The notes below the pieces were generated by a model, which was not told the origin of the DNA, did not search any database, and worked only from the letters and a program-made list of their open reading frames with translations. Positions 13,045 through 26,300 of a DNA stretch of 64,000 nt are shown here, piece after piece. The position numbers and the translations under genes were made by a program. Origin of the DNA: Ascaris suum (Eukaryota; Nematoda; Chromadorea; Rhabditida; Ascarididae); NCBI GenBank assembly GCA_013433145.1, contig CM024181.1, positions 4,960,001 to 5,024,000 on the forward strand. Direction: 5' to 3'. Positions within the stretch are counted from its first letter, which is position 1. Each line of letters begins with the position of its first letter.

Positions 13045-14973
13045 TGTTTACACAAATTACGCTGTTTACGCTATTTACACAAATTCGGCTCACGTAATGC
13101 AGTTTAACTTAAAAGCGAACGATTTTCAGCATATCCACGTCAGTCAGGAATCATCTTTTCTCAAAACTCAAAGTATTTTCGAAATTATGAGGAATTTCTT
13201 TCAATCAGTGATCGATAGAGGACTGTATAATTGGCAACTGTTCAATATGTTTGAATAATTTTTGCAATTATATTTGCAAAAGAATATTTTCGCCACGCCA
13301 TAGCGTCACTTGTAAAGGGTTAATCTCAATGCAAGCACAATTTTTATATGCAAACATAAAAAATATGCCGATTATATTGGATTTCGATTAGTGAAAAACG
13401 TCACTAAACTATATTTTTAATTGAAGCAATTATTTCCCACAATTTAGCAGCATTGTTTCATCGATTAAAGGCTATGATGACGCAATTATGAATCATAATT
13501 GCCGATATTCGTTTATTATCATGTCAACATCCAACGCAGTAAATACTTTAATAATTTTAGGCATATACTTATAAAATATATTTGTGCGATTGCTAACCAA
13601 AGTTGACATAATAAAATAGTGTCCACTCGCCTACTTATTGAAATGATCTCTGCTACATCGGTCTTCAAATAACTAAACGTCTATCGGTGAATTTTGAAAA
13701 GATATTCAAATATTGCGCTCTATTATTGAGTACCATTTTTCGTTTTTATAAATAATATTTCACAATTCAAATCATTATAATAATTGCAATTTATGCAATA
13801 AAAATGCTCAATATTTGATTGATATTTGCTTATTTTGTGCGAATATTCAATGTTTATCTCTTTGTTAAGCAAAATTGCAAATTTGTCATGTTATATATTG
13901 CAAAGTCGTAATGTCATATATTGCAAAGTTCGCCGAATGTTTGCAAAATTGCATTTATGAGAGGAATTGAATTGATCGATCATTTATTTAGTGAACACAT
14001 TTTATACGAGATTTTATGAGTGAAAATCGAGAAAAATACAATTACAACTCAATAGGCATATTGCTCACAAAATGGGCTCATTTCACTGATTAACTAATGA
14101 TATTTTCGAAAAAATTTTGCAGCTGAAAAATAAAATATTGCAATATTTACCAATTTATTCTCATCCCTAATTGCATTTCTCTATTGTCATTATGTTGTAA
14201 TGAAACCAAAAATTCATTAGAATTTATTGCATCAATGATTTGCTATAGAAAGATTGCAACATATTGTGATTTATGCTTGCACTATCCATTGATTGCAATA
14301 TAAGAAATTGATAATTTATTAATCCAATTGCAAATATTTTTATGATATGATAGAAATAAATTGTTCTTGAAAAATTGTGTTTTCTTAGGAAGTATTTGCT
14401 ATGTTCGACAAATGATTTATGCATGTTGGGCTCAGTTGAAATAAGCGCATTATGACTTGCAATTTTTTGGAATTGTTCTTTTATGAGAGCATAAATAAAG
14501 TGAGATTCCTACTCTTTGAAATAACTTCCATCAACTTTGTCTAGAAAAAAAAGAATTTAGAAATCGTTATTTTTCAACAAATTTAGTCTGAATTTTAAAA
14601 ATTTCATCACTAAAGGTCCATAAAGATCCACTAGAGGAAAATACTCGATGCAGAGACGAGTAAAAACTTCAATCATTGTTTTTTATAAACAGTCTTCTTT
14701 TTTCCTCTCAACAGCAATTCTTCTTTCAACAAAATATCTCATTATTTCTTTTTGGCTGAATTTCTTCAAGAAAAAAAAAAACCAGAGAACCATTTCAGTT
14801 AGTGTTCTCCTCATCGCTCTACATTATTTTATCGCTCGCATTTGAGAGCTAAAACTCTCCCATGTTTTATAATATTACTTAAGCATAAACCTGTTCTATT
14901 CGGTATTCAATGATTATTTCTGAAATGTTTTATTATCTGTTTTATTATTGTTTTTTCTTTGCTTTTCGCACAG

Positions 14974-15092
14974 TTTATGTTAAATTAAACGACGGCTCAC
15001 TGGCGCTGCTTTTTATGCTTACTAAAATTGGCAAATGTAATTGTTTTACCAACAATAAATTATTTGGAAAGCAAGCGAGAGAAGCTGCAATG
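14974..15092 (+). CDS. Isolated exon-like ORF
   Basis: Acceptor TTTTCGCACAG and donor ATG|GTATGT bound a 119-base segment open in one frame: YVKLNDGSLALLFMLTKIGK then CNCFTNNKLFGKQAREAAM. It is phase 1 on entry and 0 on exit. The residue composition looks like a folded helical protein, but I see no partner exons and recognise no family. Confidence 0.35.
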
Positions 15093-17156
15093 GTATGTGC
15101 TTTTTGTATTTCATTCTATACAGTCAACCTATTATAGAAATATTTGAGAAAAATATTGGAATAATAAGTTTTCCCATGCAAACCGATCGGTTGTATAGAC
15201 TTCTAGCTAGCAGATTTATTCTTGATCAAATCTAATGGCAAGTGCAAATTTTAGCTGAATTTACCACTAAGGTAGTCACTAGAACACAATTGAGAGTGCT
15301 TTCGAGTCATATAACTACCCCATACACAGGCAGGCTGATATACATTCATAAGCATATAAAAATATACATTTATCCTGCCTAGAAAGCTCAAACTACGGAA
15401 AACAGCCTGATTAGCTGTATGTATAGATCGATGCAACCATGATGTGCTTTCCTTAAAAAATCGATGAAGAAATTCACTTAAAGGTTTGTTTAAATAAAGC
15501 GCTTTGACAGCAGAACTTTTTTTTTGTAAAGTTATGGCAGTAAGACTTATAATTCAACTTCAACAAAAGATTATTTTGGTGATGAACTTGTTCTCTGATG
15601 ATCTCTGATGATTGATTTCACTTTTCATCCTTTATACTCATAAAATTGTTTACTGCAACGAAGGTATATAAGAAAAACTAAATAGAGGTGTAATGAGGTA
15701 TATAAAGGTATATAATATTGCTGAATAGTATTACTCTCTTTAGCCATGTAGATTAAGGTTTCCTGACAGCTACTGTATTGTTCGATGTAGACAAAGGAAT
15801 GAAGTGCAGCTCTTTGTTATGGGATTGAATGTGATAAGGCATTTAATTTTAGGCTGAACTGCGATTGAATTGCATTCAGAACAAACAGTTTTTTTAACAA
15901 CCGTAATAATATTAGGCTCATATGAAAAATTTTAGAAAAAATCACGTAAAAATGCGTCCTTAGATTTTATTTTTCGACGTTAACTATAAAGCATAAATTA
16001 TGCAGTATAGGGTACAAAGCACAGAACAATATGGTTTGACGATATAGAGTCTAGAGATAAGAAATTTTAGACCGTTCTAGGAGTGGGAGAGGGGAAGAAA
16101 GACGTGGGAGGGGGTAGAGGGGGGGTCTCATATGACCAATAGGTTGGGTATTCAATACCTCCCGCTTACCCTATCTAATTTCTTCTACATTTTATTCATA
16201 CATTAAAGGTGTACCAATAAATGCTGAAACTTTCCGATCGATCAAACATTAAGCGTTGCCTTATGCTTACACGTGTTTGCGAGACTGCTGCACACCTTTC
16301 GTCAACACGATGTCTATGTACACTAATGTCTCATATGCGATAAGCAAATATTATTGATAACAAATGTGATGGCACAGTCGAAACATTTTGATATAGAGCC
16401 ATCATTGTGGCATTACCTTACTCCACTATTGCCTTCTTAATGTTTTTTCTCTTGCAATAATCTTTCAGTAGTTAAGTTTTCTTATTTCTCAGTAAGTTTA
16501 CTATATTTGATTGAAGTTCTATAATGTTCTTTCTTCTTGTTTCATTGTAGAAGTTTATTCCCCCTTTTAGGAAGCATTCTTCTAATAAATCTTCTATTAA
16601 ATATAATTTAGAGATCGAAATAAAATGAGAAAAAAATCTCTGCGGCCAAAATTCCGAACTCTTAATTGTCTAATCAGTGATCAATTTTCCAATGAGCCCA
16701 ATCGAGCTTAGAAGCGAAGAATGAAATCGAAAATTACGATTTTTTCATTTATTAACATTGAATCTTTTAATTATTTTAACTTCATGAATTCGATTATAGA
16801 GCAAGTTCTGAGAGAGTATTAATGTGACATTTGCGCCGCCTCTATACACTTATGTCTGAGGTTGGGAAGGCTTGCACAAGTTCGTGTGACTGTGATGTGT
16901 CTATCTTTGAATACAGTCTGAATGTGCTGAATTAAAAAAAGGAGGCACAAATGCAATGGTCGTTAGTAATATGTAAATTGAAGGCACCCTGTCTACCTCT
17001 CTCTTTCTCGCAGATAGTATCCACTCGTAGATTCAGGCTTATGTATGACTAAAAGCGCCCTTAAATAACCAATTACTAATTAAAAATAAAATGTATCGAA
17101 TTGGTGAAAGCTTATGATAATTATGGAAAATATACCTCTAAATTTCTCTTGCTAAT

Positions 17157-17384
17157 AATGTAAAAAATTCATATCCGCCGGTGTACTTCTACTGAAGCGA
17201 TTGTCAAATATCGCAAAGGCATCAATGGAAGCTCCGCAGGTCATGCTCTGTATACAATGCTTCATAGCAAATGATTTACTGAAGCTATTTCGGCTTGAAC
17301 GATTCGAGTGCAATCCCTTCGAAGCGCCAAGGAAAACTGCTGTTTCATAGAAATGGAAAGAACAGAAAAGTCTGAATCCTCGTA
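17157..17384 (+). CDS. Possible coding fragment
   Basis: One + frame reads SAGVLLLKRLSNIAKASMEA, then PQVMLCIQCFIANDLLKLFR and LERFECNPFEAPRKTAVS before a stop. Composition is protein-like and GC is above the local average. The opposite strand is also open over 80 codons, which weakens the case. No splice partners or family seen. Confidence 0.22.
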
Positions 17385-17467
17385 AACCCATCACTGTGAT
17401 GCGGTTTCGAAGACGGTTGCAAATTTAGTAATTTCAGATACTTCAAACCAATTGGTTAATTTAGGCT

Positions 17468-17537
17468 CTCAACGGTTGAAACCGGCTAAGCTAGCTGTCA
17501 GTGGTTGGAACCAGCCGGGTAAGATAAGTTGTCAGTT
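17468..17537. repeat. Degenerate two-copy tandem repeat
   Basis: Two imperfect units of about 33 bases, built on GGTTGAAACCGGCTAAG and GGTTGGAACCAGCCGGGTAAG, each followed by a variant of GTTGTCAG. Confidence 0.7.
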
Positions 17538-18975
17538 TTAATTGGTTACTTTAAATGTTGCAATAAAAACGTGTGCATATATGAATTCGTTCAATAGCAT
17601 GGAAATTATTACAGACGATTGAAAACATAACTGCATATTCTGTGATCAGATCGACGTTCTTTTTACTGTTTGCGTCATTGTGTACATCATCACTCCCCCC
17701 CCCCCCCTCCCTTACTCCACGATATCACAATATGAGCGATTGGCCAAAACGACTCTTTAGGAAAAGCTTTTCATATTTAAGCTTTTATGATGTTGAAATG
17801 TTTTCTTTATTTTGTTTGCAGCATTTCACACGCCGTCACAAGTAGAAAGACGCACCAAGTATGATGGCACATTACGTACTTTTATGGTCCCCGTGATCTC
17901 AGTAACCGCAATTGCAAAATAATAAATATATTTCATAATGCATTTATATTACAACTAAACTTTGGCTCGCACAAAACGTTTGCAAAAGCCGTTTTTGCGC
18001 AAGCTCTTGCCCACAGCTGTAAAACTGCTTGACAGTAAGTCACGTTTAAATGTCCATAACTTCTTACCATAAGTGAATAAACTTGAAAATGGTGCAGCGA
18101 GTCGCTTATATTTTATAATTTATAAACCAAAATTTTTGTGTCTCGCCATTATTTGTACTGAAACTATACCACGAATGGATGCAAATAAACGCATATCATG
18201 TGCGCATATGCACGAGAACAGCATGAGCGCTTATGCACACAGGCGCAAATACAACCTTGTAATAATGCGCTTTGTGAACGTCAATTTGCAAATGCCTATT
18301 GTGATCCTGAGTGAAAAGCGAATAATGGCAGCGGAAAAGCTCCTAAGTCAGGATTCGAGAGCCAGATGCAGGTCCACACACTATTGCAAATCCTCGGGCT
18401 TTTGTTGCCACTTTATTTTTATGCGCTTTTGTGTTTGACTGAATTTCTAATTCAGTACCCCTGACGATGAAGCTCGTTAAAACATGCCGGCAATGTCTGA
18501 ATCATCGGCGAATTTCATGGTGGCCATTACTTGCATAATACAACAGTCATCGGTCAATTCCGACATCATGCTGCAAAGGTAGATGGTGCATACCGGATTA
18601 TGCAACGGATTCATATAGGCCACATTTGCTCTAATATGCAAAGAGATGTAGAACCGCAACAACCAAAGAAGTTAATTGCACAATGCAAGAAACTATTGCA
18701 TACTTTAACAAAATTTTTGATCATACAGCTTTTTCACAAATATGTTTAATGCGCTTATTGGAAAGGGATGGAGGAGGTGGAGGAGGTGAGGGGCAGAGGT
18801 TGTAATTCGGACTATTGCATAACTTCCTCACCAACGATGGAGTTGATTCACCGAATTATAGCTGCTTAAACTTACTTAAAAGTGTTTTGTATTCTACGAT
18901 CCACTGAGTCACTCTTTGCACCAATCGAATCAGCACGGAAAAGAGAACCTTTATAGGTTTATCCGAGCGATCGGA

Positions 18976-19196
<221 letters not shown>

Positions 19197-20188
19197 CTCA
19201 AGTCTTATGTAAGTTTTATCATTTGCCGTTAAATTATGATACTTGCTGATCTCATGATCGAATTGTAAAATTACATATTCAACAGTCTCATCTCACACAC
19301 TTTTGAGTCGTTTAGAGATGTTGCAGCACGCACTCAAGGAGTTCTGAAATAGAGTTGCCGGGCATATGTGAACGTAATTTAAACTGAGAACAATGCAGGC
19401 GATCTGCTATGTAACAGTCTATCGATTGCTAATCAATTCGGTTGTTCGGTTGCTTTCAATTGCCTTGGCAACTTAGTTTGCAAGTTGAACTCAACGTGTA
19501 TGACCTCGTGGAGCTAGGCTGACTTAGACTTTTGGCCAGCAACCAAATTTGCACATTTGGTGACATGCTAATTGAGGGGATTTCCGGTTAGTCGTCTATC
19601 ATATCTGAAATGCTCCTATGAGTTATTCATGTATGCGCCTTTGCAAATATTTGCTGAAATGCATTATAGTGTCGTCACGTCTATGTATTTCAGTTTACGA
19701 ACAACGAAGAATTTACAACTCATAAACAGCAAAGCTGCACAATAAATGAGTTTTCACGCCTATTCTGGCATAATTAATGGCGCTCTATGTAAATTACAGC
19801 CAACCGATAAAATTCATAACTGAGAATTGCTCGAGTGCACCTCAAAAGGAAACCTTTTATTTCAAATTTGTACGACAATTTTTACATATTAAAACAAACG
19901 TTATGCGTTTTATTGTTGCTTGCGTATTTTTCGACTGTTAGTTCGTCTGATCGACTTAAACATAAAAGCGCATATCGATTATTCACTAGCACATTTCGTA
20001 TCCATCGTATCCATGTCACAAAAAGCGCATATCCACTAAAAAGGTTTTCTAGGCCATATGCGCGCTTTCCCACTACTACTGATTGTGCATTGCATTTACA
20101 TCGTGGTGCATATCACGACATGAGTATATGTATACGTGCCTGCTTTCGTATGGTTTTAAGCGCAATTGTAAATTGTGATTCACGGCAG

Positions 20189-20746
20189 GTGCCTATGCCA
20201 AACTTAAGCTTGATTCGTCGCTCAAGGAGCTTAACTGAAAGTGAACTCTCAAAAAACTTTAATGAGACTTCCTTTCTTGAAGACTGGCCAAAAGCGCCCA
20301 GTAAAAGGGTTGTCTGCAGCTATAGGTAAGTAAAATTTGGTTTTCAAATACCTCAATGAACTGTAAGCTGTAAAATAAAGATTTTTCAAAAATTCGCGCA
20401 AAAATAGACAATCACTCGCGGTAATTTTTTAATAGCCGTCTCGATGCGCTCTCCATCCACGAAATGCCGTTATCGCGGTCGTGCAAGAAAATTTATGCAA
20501 ACTCAAGTCGCTTATATTTGTTTAATCGTTCGCTCTTTATTTGCGGATATGCGTTAAACATATAATTTGTTGTCTTCACTGTGGAGTATACTCGCCAACA
20601 ATTTCAGTGATTATCGATCTCTACGAAAAATTAATTTGGAAGCGATATGCGTATTCATGGCACTCTTTTTTGTATTATTTCAAATCTGGTTTTACGAGCA
20701 ATATTTGCAGAAAAGGACCGACCGATGTTTGCATATTCTGCGATAA
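20189..20746 (+). CDS. Alternative two-exon reading overlapping the PPxY gene
   Basis: Segments 20189-20325 and 20608-20746 are bounded by good signals (acceptor CACGGCAG, donor TATAG|GTAAGT, acceptor AATTTCAG) and join in phase to an ORF of about 91 codons ending in TAA. It contains SLTESELSKNFNETSFLEDW, then PKAPSKRVVCSY, then a hydrophobic helix LEAICVFMALFFVLFQIWFY. The frame is open upstream to an ATG at 19835 that also encodes a hydrophobic stretch (CVLLLLAYFSTV). The second segment uses another frame of the first exon of the PPxY gene. One of the two readings may be an artefact, or 20189-20325 may be the 3' end of a separate gene. No family recognised. Confidence 0.35.
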
Positions 20747-21992
20747 CGTCTGCATCCGATTACGCAAGCACTTCGAATTTAAATGATTCGACAACGGAAA
20801 ATAATGTCTCTTATATCGATGAATTGTATCCGGAAGGTGGAAATGAAATGACGGTAACGACCACCGATTCATTCTTAACCTGCATAGGTTGTCACAGAGG
20901 GACCGATCTTGCACAGTCTTTTGTACTCTACTTTGCACCCACCGTTATCGTGTTGGCGCTGATAATGTGCATTACACGGTTACTTTTTACCTTCTGTGCG
21001 TTTCGAAGGCAAGAAATGGCTAGTGCAGTTCAATCATCGTCTTCTGCAACACGTCATCACGGCAGTCATACCCATACTCGAAGTGACGGTAAGTAACAGT
21101 TATTTTGATCGTTCAGATATCTCATGTTGCATCGTATATGCTTTTATATACCTCCACCTCCCTTCTCAGCTTCAACCTTTCCAGTATGATAGGCGGCAGT
21201 TCCATCGTTTTTTTCTGTAACACCTTTCTTCAAGTTATTGTATTTTGACTGCACCCCCGAATCGCACACTAATTCTTACACAGAGACTATGATAAAGGTA
21301 TTACTGATGTGAGTAGATAATAACATCGGTACCACCATCGCCCAATCATTTGTGCATTTATTTCGCTCAAATATGGCCAAATGAAATAAACGGTAGACAC
21401 GCCGCCTTATATGTAACTGACAAAAGTAATATTAACTTTTGAAAAATGAACGACCGCAAATAACTCTATAAAAACCTATACAATACAGTTCCAACTTTTA
21501 AATCTTTTTAATAGATGCGATTATTAAGCGAAAAGCTTGTCAGCTCTCCTGGATTGCTGATGAGAGAAATTTCTTATATTCCTCTTCCATTTTTTACTTT
21601 CTTCTTTTCTATTTTTTTCCGATATAGTTAACCTTTCTAACGTTAATTCAATTCATTGAATAAACTAAACGATCACGCATAATTTCAGATCTTTCCGGAT
21701 CGATTAGGTATCATATACGTGGCTCGTTTGCACATATCTTTATGCAGTCACCACCACCCACCTACGAACAAGCACAAAAACATAGCGCACCTTTTGAATC
21801 ACCTAACGATCCAGCACCTCCAGCTTACGCTTATGAAAACCCAATTAACATCAGAGATGAACATCCGCCAACAACGAGGTACTTTCAAATATTTCATTTT
21901 CTTTCTATATTCGCCTTGAATTTAACTAATGAAATCCCAGTTTTTATGCGGAAAGCATACAAGTTAAGGAATGGTGTAAGATGAAGCGGTGA
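20647..21992 (+). CDS. Single-pass membrane protein with two PPxY motifs, three exons
   Basis: Coding segments 20647-21088, 21689-21878 and 21941-21992 splice in phase to 227 residues; the second intron is only 62 bases. The ATG lies 39 bases after the acceptor AATTTCAG at 20607, a trans-splice-like arrangement. Residues 1-21 look like a signal peptide. An acidic Ser/Thr/Asn-rich ectodomain follows, with N-glycosylation sequons (NDST, NVSY), then CIGC at 79-82 and a transmembrane helix at about 92-117. The cytoplasmic tail is His/Ser-rich and carries PPTY (170-173) and PPAY (191-194), the type of motif that binds WW domains of NEDD4-family ubiquitin ligases. This architecture recalls small adaptors such as Shisa, WBP1 or VOPP1, but I recognise no specific family. 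Acting as a ubiquitin-ligase adaptor is inference. A different frame of the first exon can also be spliced to an upstream exon. Confidence 0.72.
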
Positions 21993-22333
21993 CATTCAAA
22001 ATAGAAGTAATACTGTGCCGTGTTTAAATCTTTAGAAATATTCATTCATATGATTGTGGGGAAATAGGAGACTGTTATAATTAGAGTAATATGTGAGTGA
22101 TCCTATTCAAGCAATGATAGCAGATGATAAGCTCATAAAATATAAGAGACGAAAAAAGAGTTTTAAAGGTTTAAAAAAATCAACAAATACCCATTCTATT
22201 CTGAACGACAACGAAAAGAAATAGTGATATAGGCTCGTTGATGATGAATAAATAAGAGTGGAATTCAAATGAAAAACAAAGGAATAAGTGAAAAAAAAGG
22301 AAATCTTACTTCACCACTTTTTCCATAAAAAGA

Positions 22334-22439
22334 ACCTAGATAAAAGTTACTTGAGGTGACTGCATACCTTAACGAATACATCCGTTAAAGCGAGTATATC
22401 ACAGAAGGTATGTAGTCATCTAGTAACTTTTATCTAGGT
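22334..22439. repeat. Near-perfect inverted repeat, 106 bases
   Basis: Arms 22334-22370 and 22405-22439 are reverse complements with two substitutions and a two-base deletion, around a 34-base loop. Outer ends read ACCTAG...CTAGGT. It lies between the PPxY gene and the next gene. The size suits a foldback MITE or a microRNA-precursor-like hairpin; the sequence alone does not decide, and no clear target-site duplication is visible. Confidence 0.9.
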
Positions 22440-22887
22440 ACAGCTTTAAACATCGCTTCTGTAACTGGGTATAACTTTATATGTTGATATGCTCTTTTCA
22501 CGAAACCCTCATTGCATCAAACATGCGTAACTAGTGAATAATCCGCCTAACTCGTAAATAAAATGTAAATGTGAATGAAAGTAAAGAAATTATAAAACAA
22601 TTTCATAGTTTTTCGAGATATTTTTTTTTCTGCATATCTCTTATATGCTAATTTTCTTTTAGTATTTTTCTAGCGAGAGATGAAAACAAACGCATCAAAC
22701 GTTTCAATGAGAAAATAAATTGTTAAAGATATCTAGCTGAAATAGTGTTTTTGAAATTAGCAGAATAGAACTTTTTGCTAGTAATTCAGTTAAAATTGTA
22801 CTTAATAGTAATTAGTAATACTTGAAAGGTGATTCGTTTGCAGCAATACTTCAACTATCAACGTTGCTGATATACAACAATCAACAA

Positions 22888-23361
22888 ATGTTTGCAATCA
22901 AACTTCCACAAGAAACGTATCAGATGATGGCACACAAACTAATCGAATTGCTCCACCAACAATTTCATAAATATTGCGTCTATGTAGGAATTTTACCGAA
23001 ATATACGCCAAATTTCCTTTCGATTGCAATCGAAAAATTCGGTAACGATAGAGAGTTGAATTTTCTATCGTTGATTTTATTCATTATCGGATTATTTAAG
23101 TGGATTACTCGAAGTACAGTTTTCAAATTTAAACGGCGGAAAATATTTGCATATATAATGTATATGACAAATATTATAATATATTCTTACAAATTTTCAG
23201 CTATTTTAGTAATGTGCCTCTATGAAAAGAAGCAAATGCAACAACTTAAAGCTTTGCAGATGAGCATTTTTGTTGAAATGCCATGTAAGAAATGCAATTT
23301 TTTTGATAAAGTGAAGAATCTTTTTTTTCCGAAACCACCGAAAAGTTTCAATGTGCAATAG
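22888..23361 (+). CDS. Small two-helix membrane protein, single exon
   Basis: The ORF gives 157 residues. Its ATG sits 53 bases downstream of the acceptor TTTGCAG at 22834, with no coding exon seen before it, so trans-splicing is likely. The N-terminal half is amphipathic (KLIELLHQQFHKY). Two hydrophobic segments follow, LNFLSLILFIIGLFKWI and IMYMTNIIIYSYKFSAILVM, with a basic linker KFKRRK between. The tail is basic with Cys pairs (CKKCNFF) and ends near KPPKSFNVQ. A 45-base intron might be hidden before the second helix (a TTTTCAG occurs at about 23200), but the uninterrupted frame is simpler. It lies about 0.9 kb downstream of the PPxY gene on the same strand. No family recognised. Confidence 0.5.
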   Translation: MFAIKLPQETYQMMAHKLIELLHQQFHKYCVYVGILPKYTPNFLSIAIEKFGNDRELNFLSLILFIIGLFKWITRSTVFKFKRRKIFAYIMYMTNIIIYSYKFSAILVMCLYEKKQMQQLKALQMSIFVEMPCKKCNFFDKVKNLFFPKPPKSFNVQ

Positions 23362-26300
23362 CGCTGTATATAAATATTAATTCGTTGGAAATTTTGACTC
23401 GACACAAGTTTGAGTTCCCCTAATGGATTTCGTTGGAAATATATTTGACGGTTTTAAATTGCTCTGCTGCAGCTTGGAAAATGCCACGCAACTTTATGTA
23501 CCAAACCTGTGGAATAGATCTTCTAAACGATATAGGTTTCAGCGGCACAGTTTTGAGTGAATAGTTGATGTCGTGCAACCAAAATCTCAAGCCCAAGATC
23601 GAGAAGGTCAAGCGATCCTTAAGGCAATGTTCGTTATTGACGATGACTCTTTGAGAAACAGTCCAAAACCCGTTGTTCAGTACACGAGCAGAATGCAATG
23701 CACCATTCTACTGAGAGAACCTCATCCAAAGCTTCACGTCATTAACTTCCGCTATCCCAAATAACACAGGCATTTATCCATACGTTGTTTTCTGCAAGAA
23801 CGAGGTTGCTCCCGAAATAGGGAGATAGATGTTCAGGGCGCACCTTGTGCTATTATTTTCGACAATCTTTTGCAGAGCAAAATTATTGAATTCATTTTTA
23901 TTTATTTTTTACTCCGTTTGAATATGCTTATCTGTGTTCCACACATGACATTTTATGCTCGTGAAGCTTTTCGCATTTAGAGCGCTTGTGAATCCTTTGA
24001 AAATGGGTCGGGAATCTATGAGTCTTTGCGTTCGATCGAAAGAAAGATTCCCACCCCAATGCACATAGGGTTTCATACCAGTGCTGAGAAATCCACATCA
24101 CTAACAATAACACCAACATTGCTGGAAGCGATCAACTTCAAAGGATTATAAACAAAATATTCACCTTTATACTCTTCTCTGGATTGCCATAATTATCCGC
24201 CAATCGTAAAAAAGGGATCCATTGTTTCTTTTTGCGTATATAAATTTGTCCCACTTAAATCCAATAAATTTATTAGATGCTTAAGTTCTAGACAGTTAAG
24301 CTCAAATAATTCAGATTTATTAAGTTGGCAGTTGATCGCCTAATTTAACCAATATTAAAATATATCGTGTAAATTCTGAAAGACATCAACAAGTTATTGC
24401 TCAAAAGAAAACTGCTCGTAAAATTTTGAACGTTTCCACTGATTATTTAAAAAATTTGCATAACAGAAATCCACTCTATTCAAATTATTGCGTTGCGAAA
24501 TAGAAATGGATGGAACTTGCGATTCAAACTGGAATATTACCGATTGCTAATGTGCTGTTGATATGTAATGCAGCATTAACGATATCGAAAAAAAAAATGC
24601 ACTAGCCTCGCATTAAGAATCAAAAGACATCGATGAAGCACACTTAAAAAAAGCTGGCTCGAGGAAGGTTTTTTTTTCAGCGAGTGATGTTTAATTTACA
24701 AATAAGAAGTGAGAAGTGAAGAAACGAAGTGTACAATCAACTGAACAGTCTGTAAAGGATGCACATATTTTTTGAAAATTTTTTGAATGCTTTCTGCCAG
24801 CCGCTCATATGTCGTACCAGCCGATATGTTATACCAACTGTGTAAACTTTAGCAAAAAGAGAACCAAAATATTTTGTTGTGTTAAAATGCTTATCAGTTA
24901 GCAGTATAAATGCTCACGTATAAAATTTAACTTTGGAGCTTACAAAAAAAGAATAATAAACCCGCAGCAATATAAAGAAAATATAGTCGATTTAGTATGA
25001 AAGTAGAACGTCGTATATTATTTGCCAATGTTTTCTTTTAAATCAAAAGTTCTGTATTTTAAGAAATATTTTGAAAAAAGGAACGGGAACAAAGCAGAGA
25101 AAAATTTGGAGTCAAATGAACCGTTCCAAGATGCGAATAGATTTTAGCTTTGAAAATTCAAATTGTGAACCACATACTTATAACCATCTTGAAGAGATGA
25201 ACGATGGGAGGTATGGTGGGTGGTGGGGAGTAAAGGATAGAGAGGTGAGAGGATGAATGAGTGACCAGAAGATGACCACTACTTTGTTATTTATATCCAA
25301 TAAGAGAACAAGTTTTTAGCGTAAAGCTATGAATATGGCTAAATTTCAAAAGAGCTCAAAGAAATTCGATCATCATATAGTAATAAACAACTGAAGTCGA
25401 TAAATGGTCAACAATCATTCTACATCGAAACAAATCAAACAATATAGAAATAATGATCTTTGGTTTTATTCCATATATACTATTTGTAACCTTCAGTACT
25501 GTTATTATTGCAATATATCTGAATAAAATGAATAAATTCAGTGGAACTTTTATTTAGTTGAGGGCTAAGAGAATTGTTTCTATTGTTTATAAGTTTAGGC
25601 ACAATAGTTGAATGAACGGGAATAAAAACTTTCCATGCGTTGCTTTTCATAAATTTTTAGTTGTAGCAATTAATTTAGGCATATATGCAAATATGCGCTC
25701 GCAGACACAAAATCAACAATAAAAAACACATCGCCGACAATATAACCGTTGATAAAGGAAAAAAAAACGGTGAATTTATGTTGAAAACGTCATTAACGCA
25801 AACGTCTATAGAGAATGTTTGCAGCATAGAATGCGGTTACGCGTAGGCACACGTGATTTCTGATGAATTAATTTGCCGAGTGGAATCGAAGCTCACTTTC
25901 AATACTCGGTAGGATTGAGCATCGAAATTATAAAGTAAATGAGAGGATATAACTTTATGATCGGCTTCATTCATTGCTAACTGCTTGCTGTCTACGGATC
26001 CACTCTGTTTTGCTTAAGCGACGACACATTGAAAAGATCAATCTCGAAACGATTTTCTCAATTTATTTCAGTCTCTCATAGTGGGATTTTCCGACTATTA
26101 CCTTCTACAAAAAAGTTCGATTCCGTTCCGTTGGTCGGAATTTTCCATAAAACTGTTGCCGTGGCCGATCAATTTACATTTCCGAACCGTTTCCCCATAT
26201 GCGTTTCTTAGAAGTATGAGTTGGTCAAAAATCGTTTTAAATCATGTAAATATCAGTTGTAAGTAGACTCCACAACTGACAATGCAAACAAGGAGGGATT

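Noticed and set aside
18073..18438. 121-codon ORF as a possible secreted protein
   Set aside because: Composition tracks local GCGCAT words; no start context, splice sites or motif pattern.
23420..23764. Overlapping ORFs on both strands as a transposon fragment
   Set aside because: No terminal repeats, no recognised domain, and each strand explains the openness of the other.
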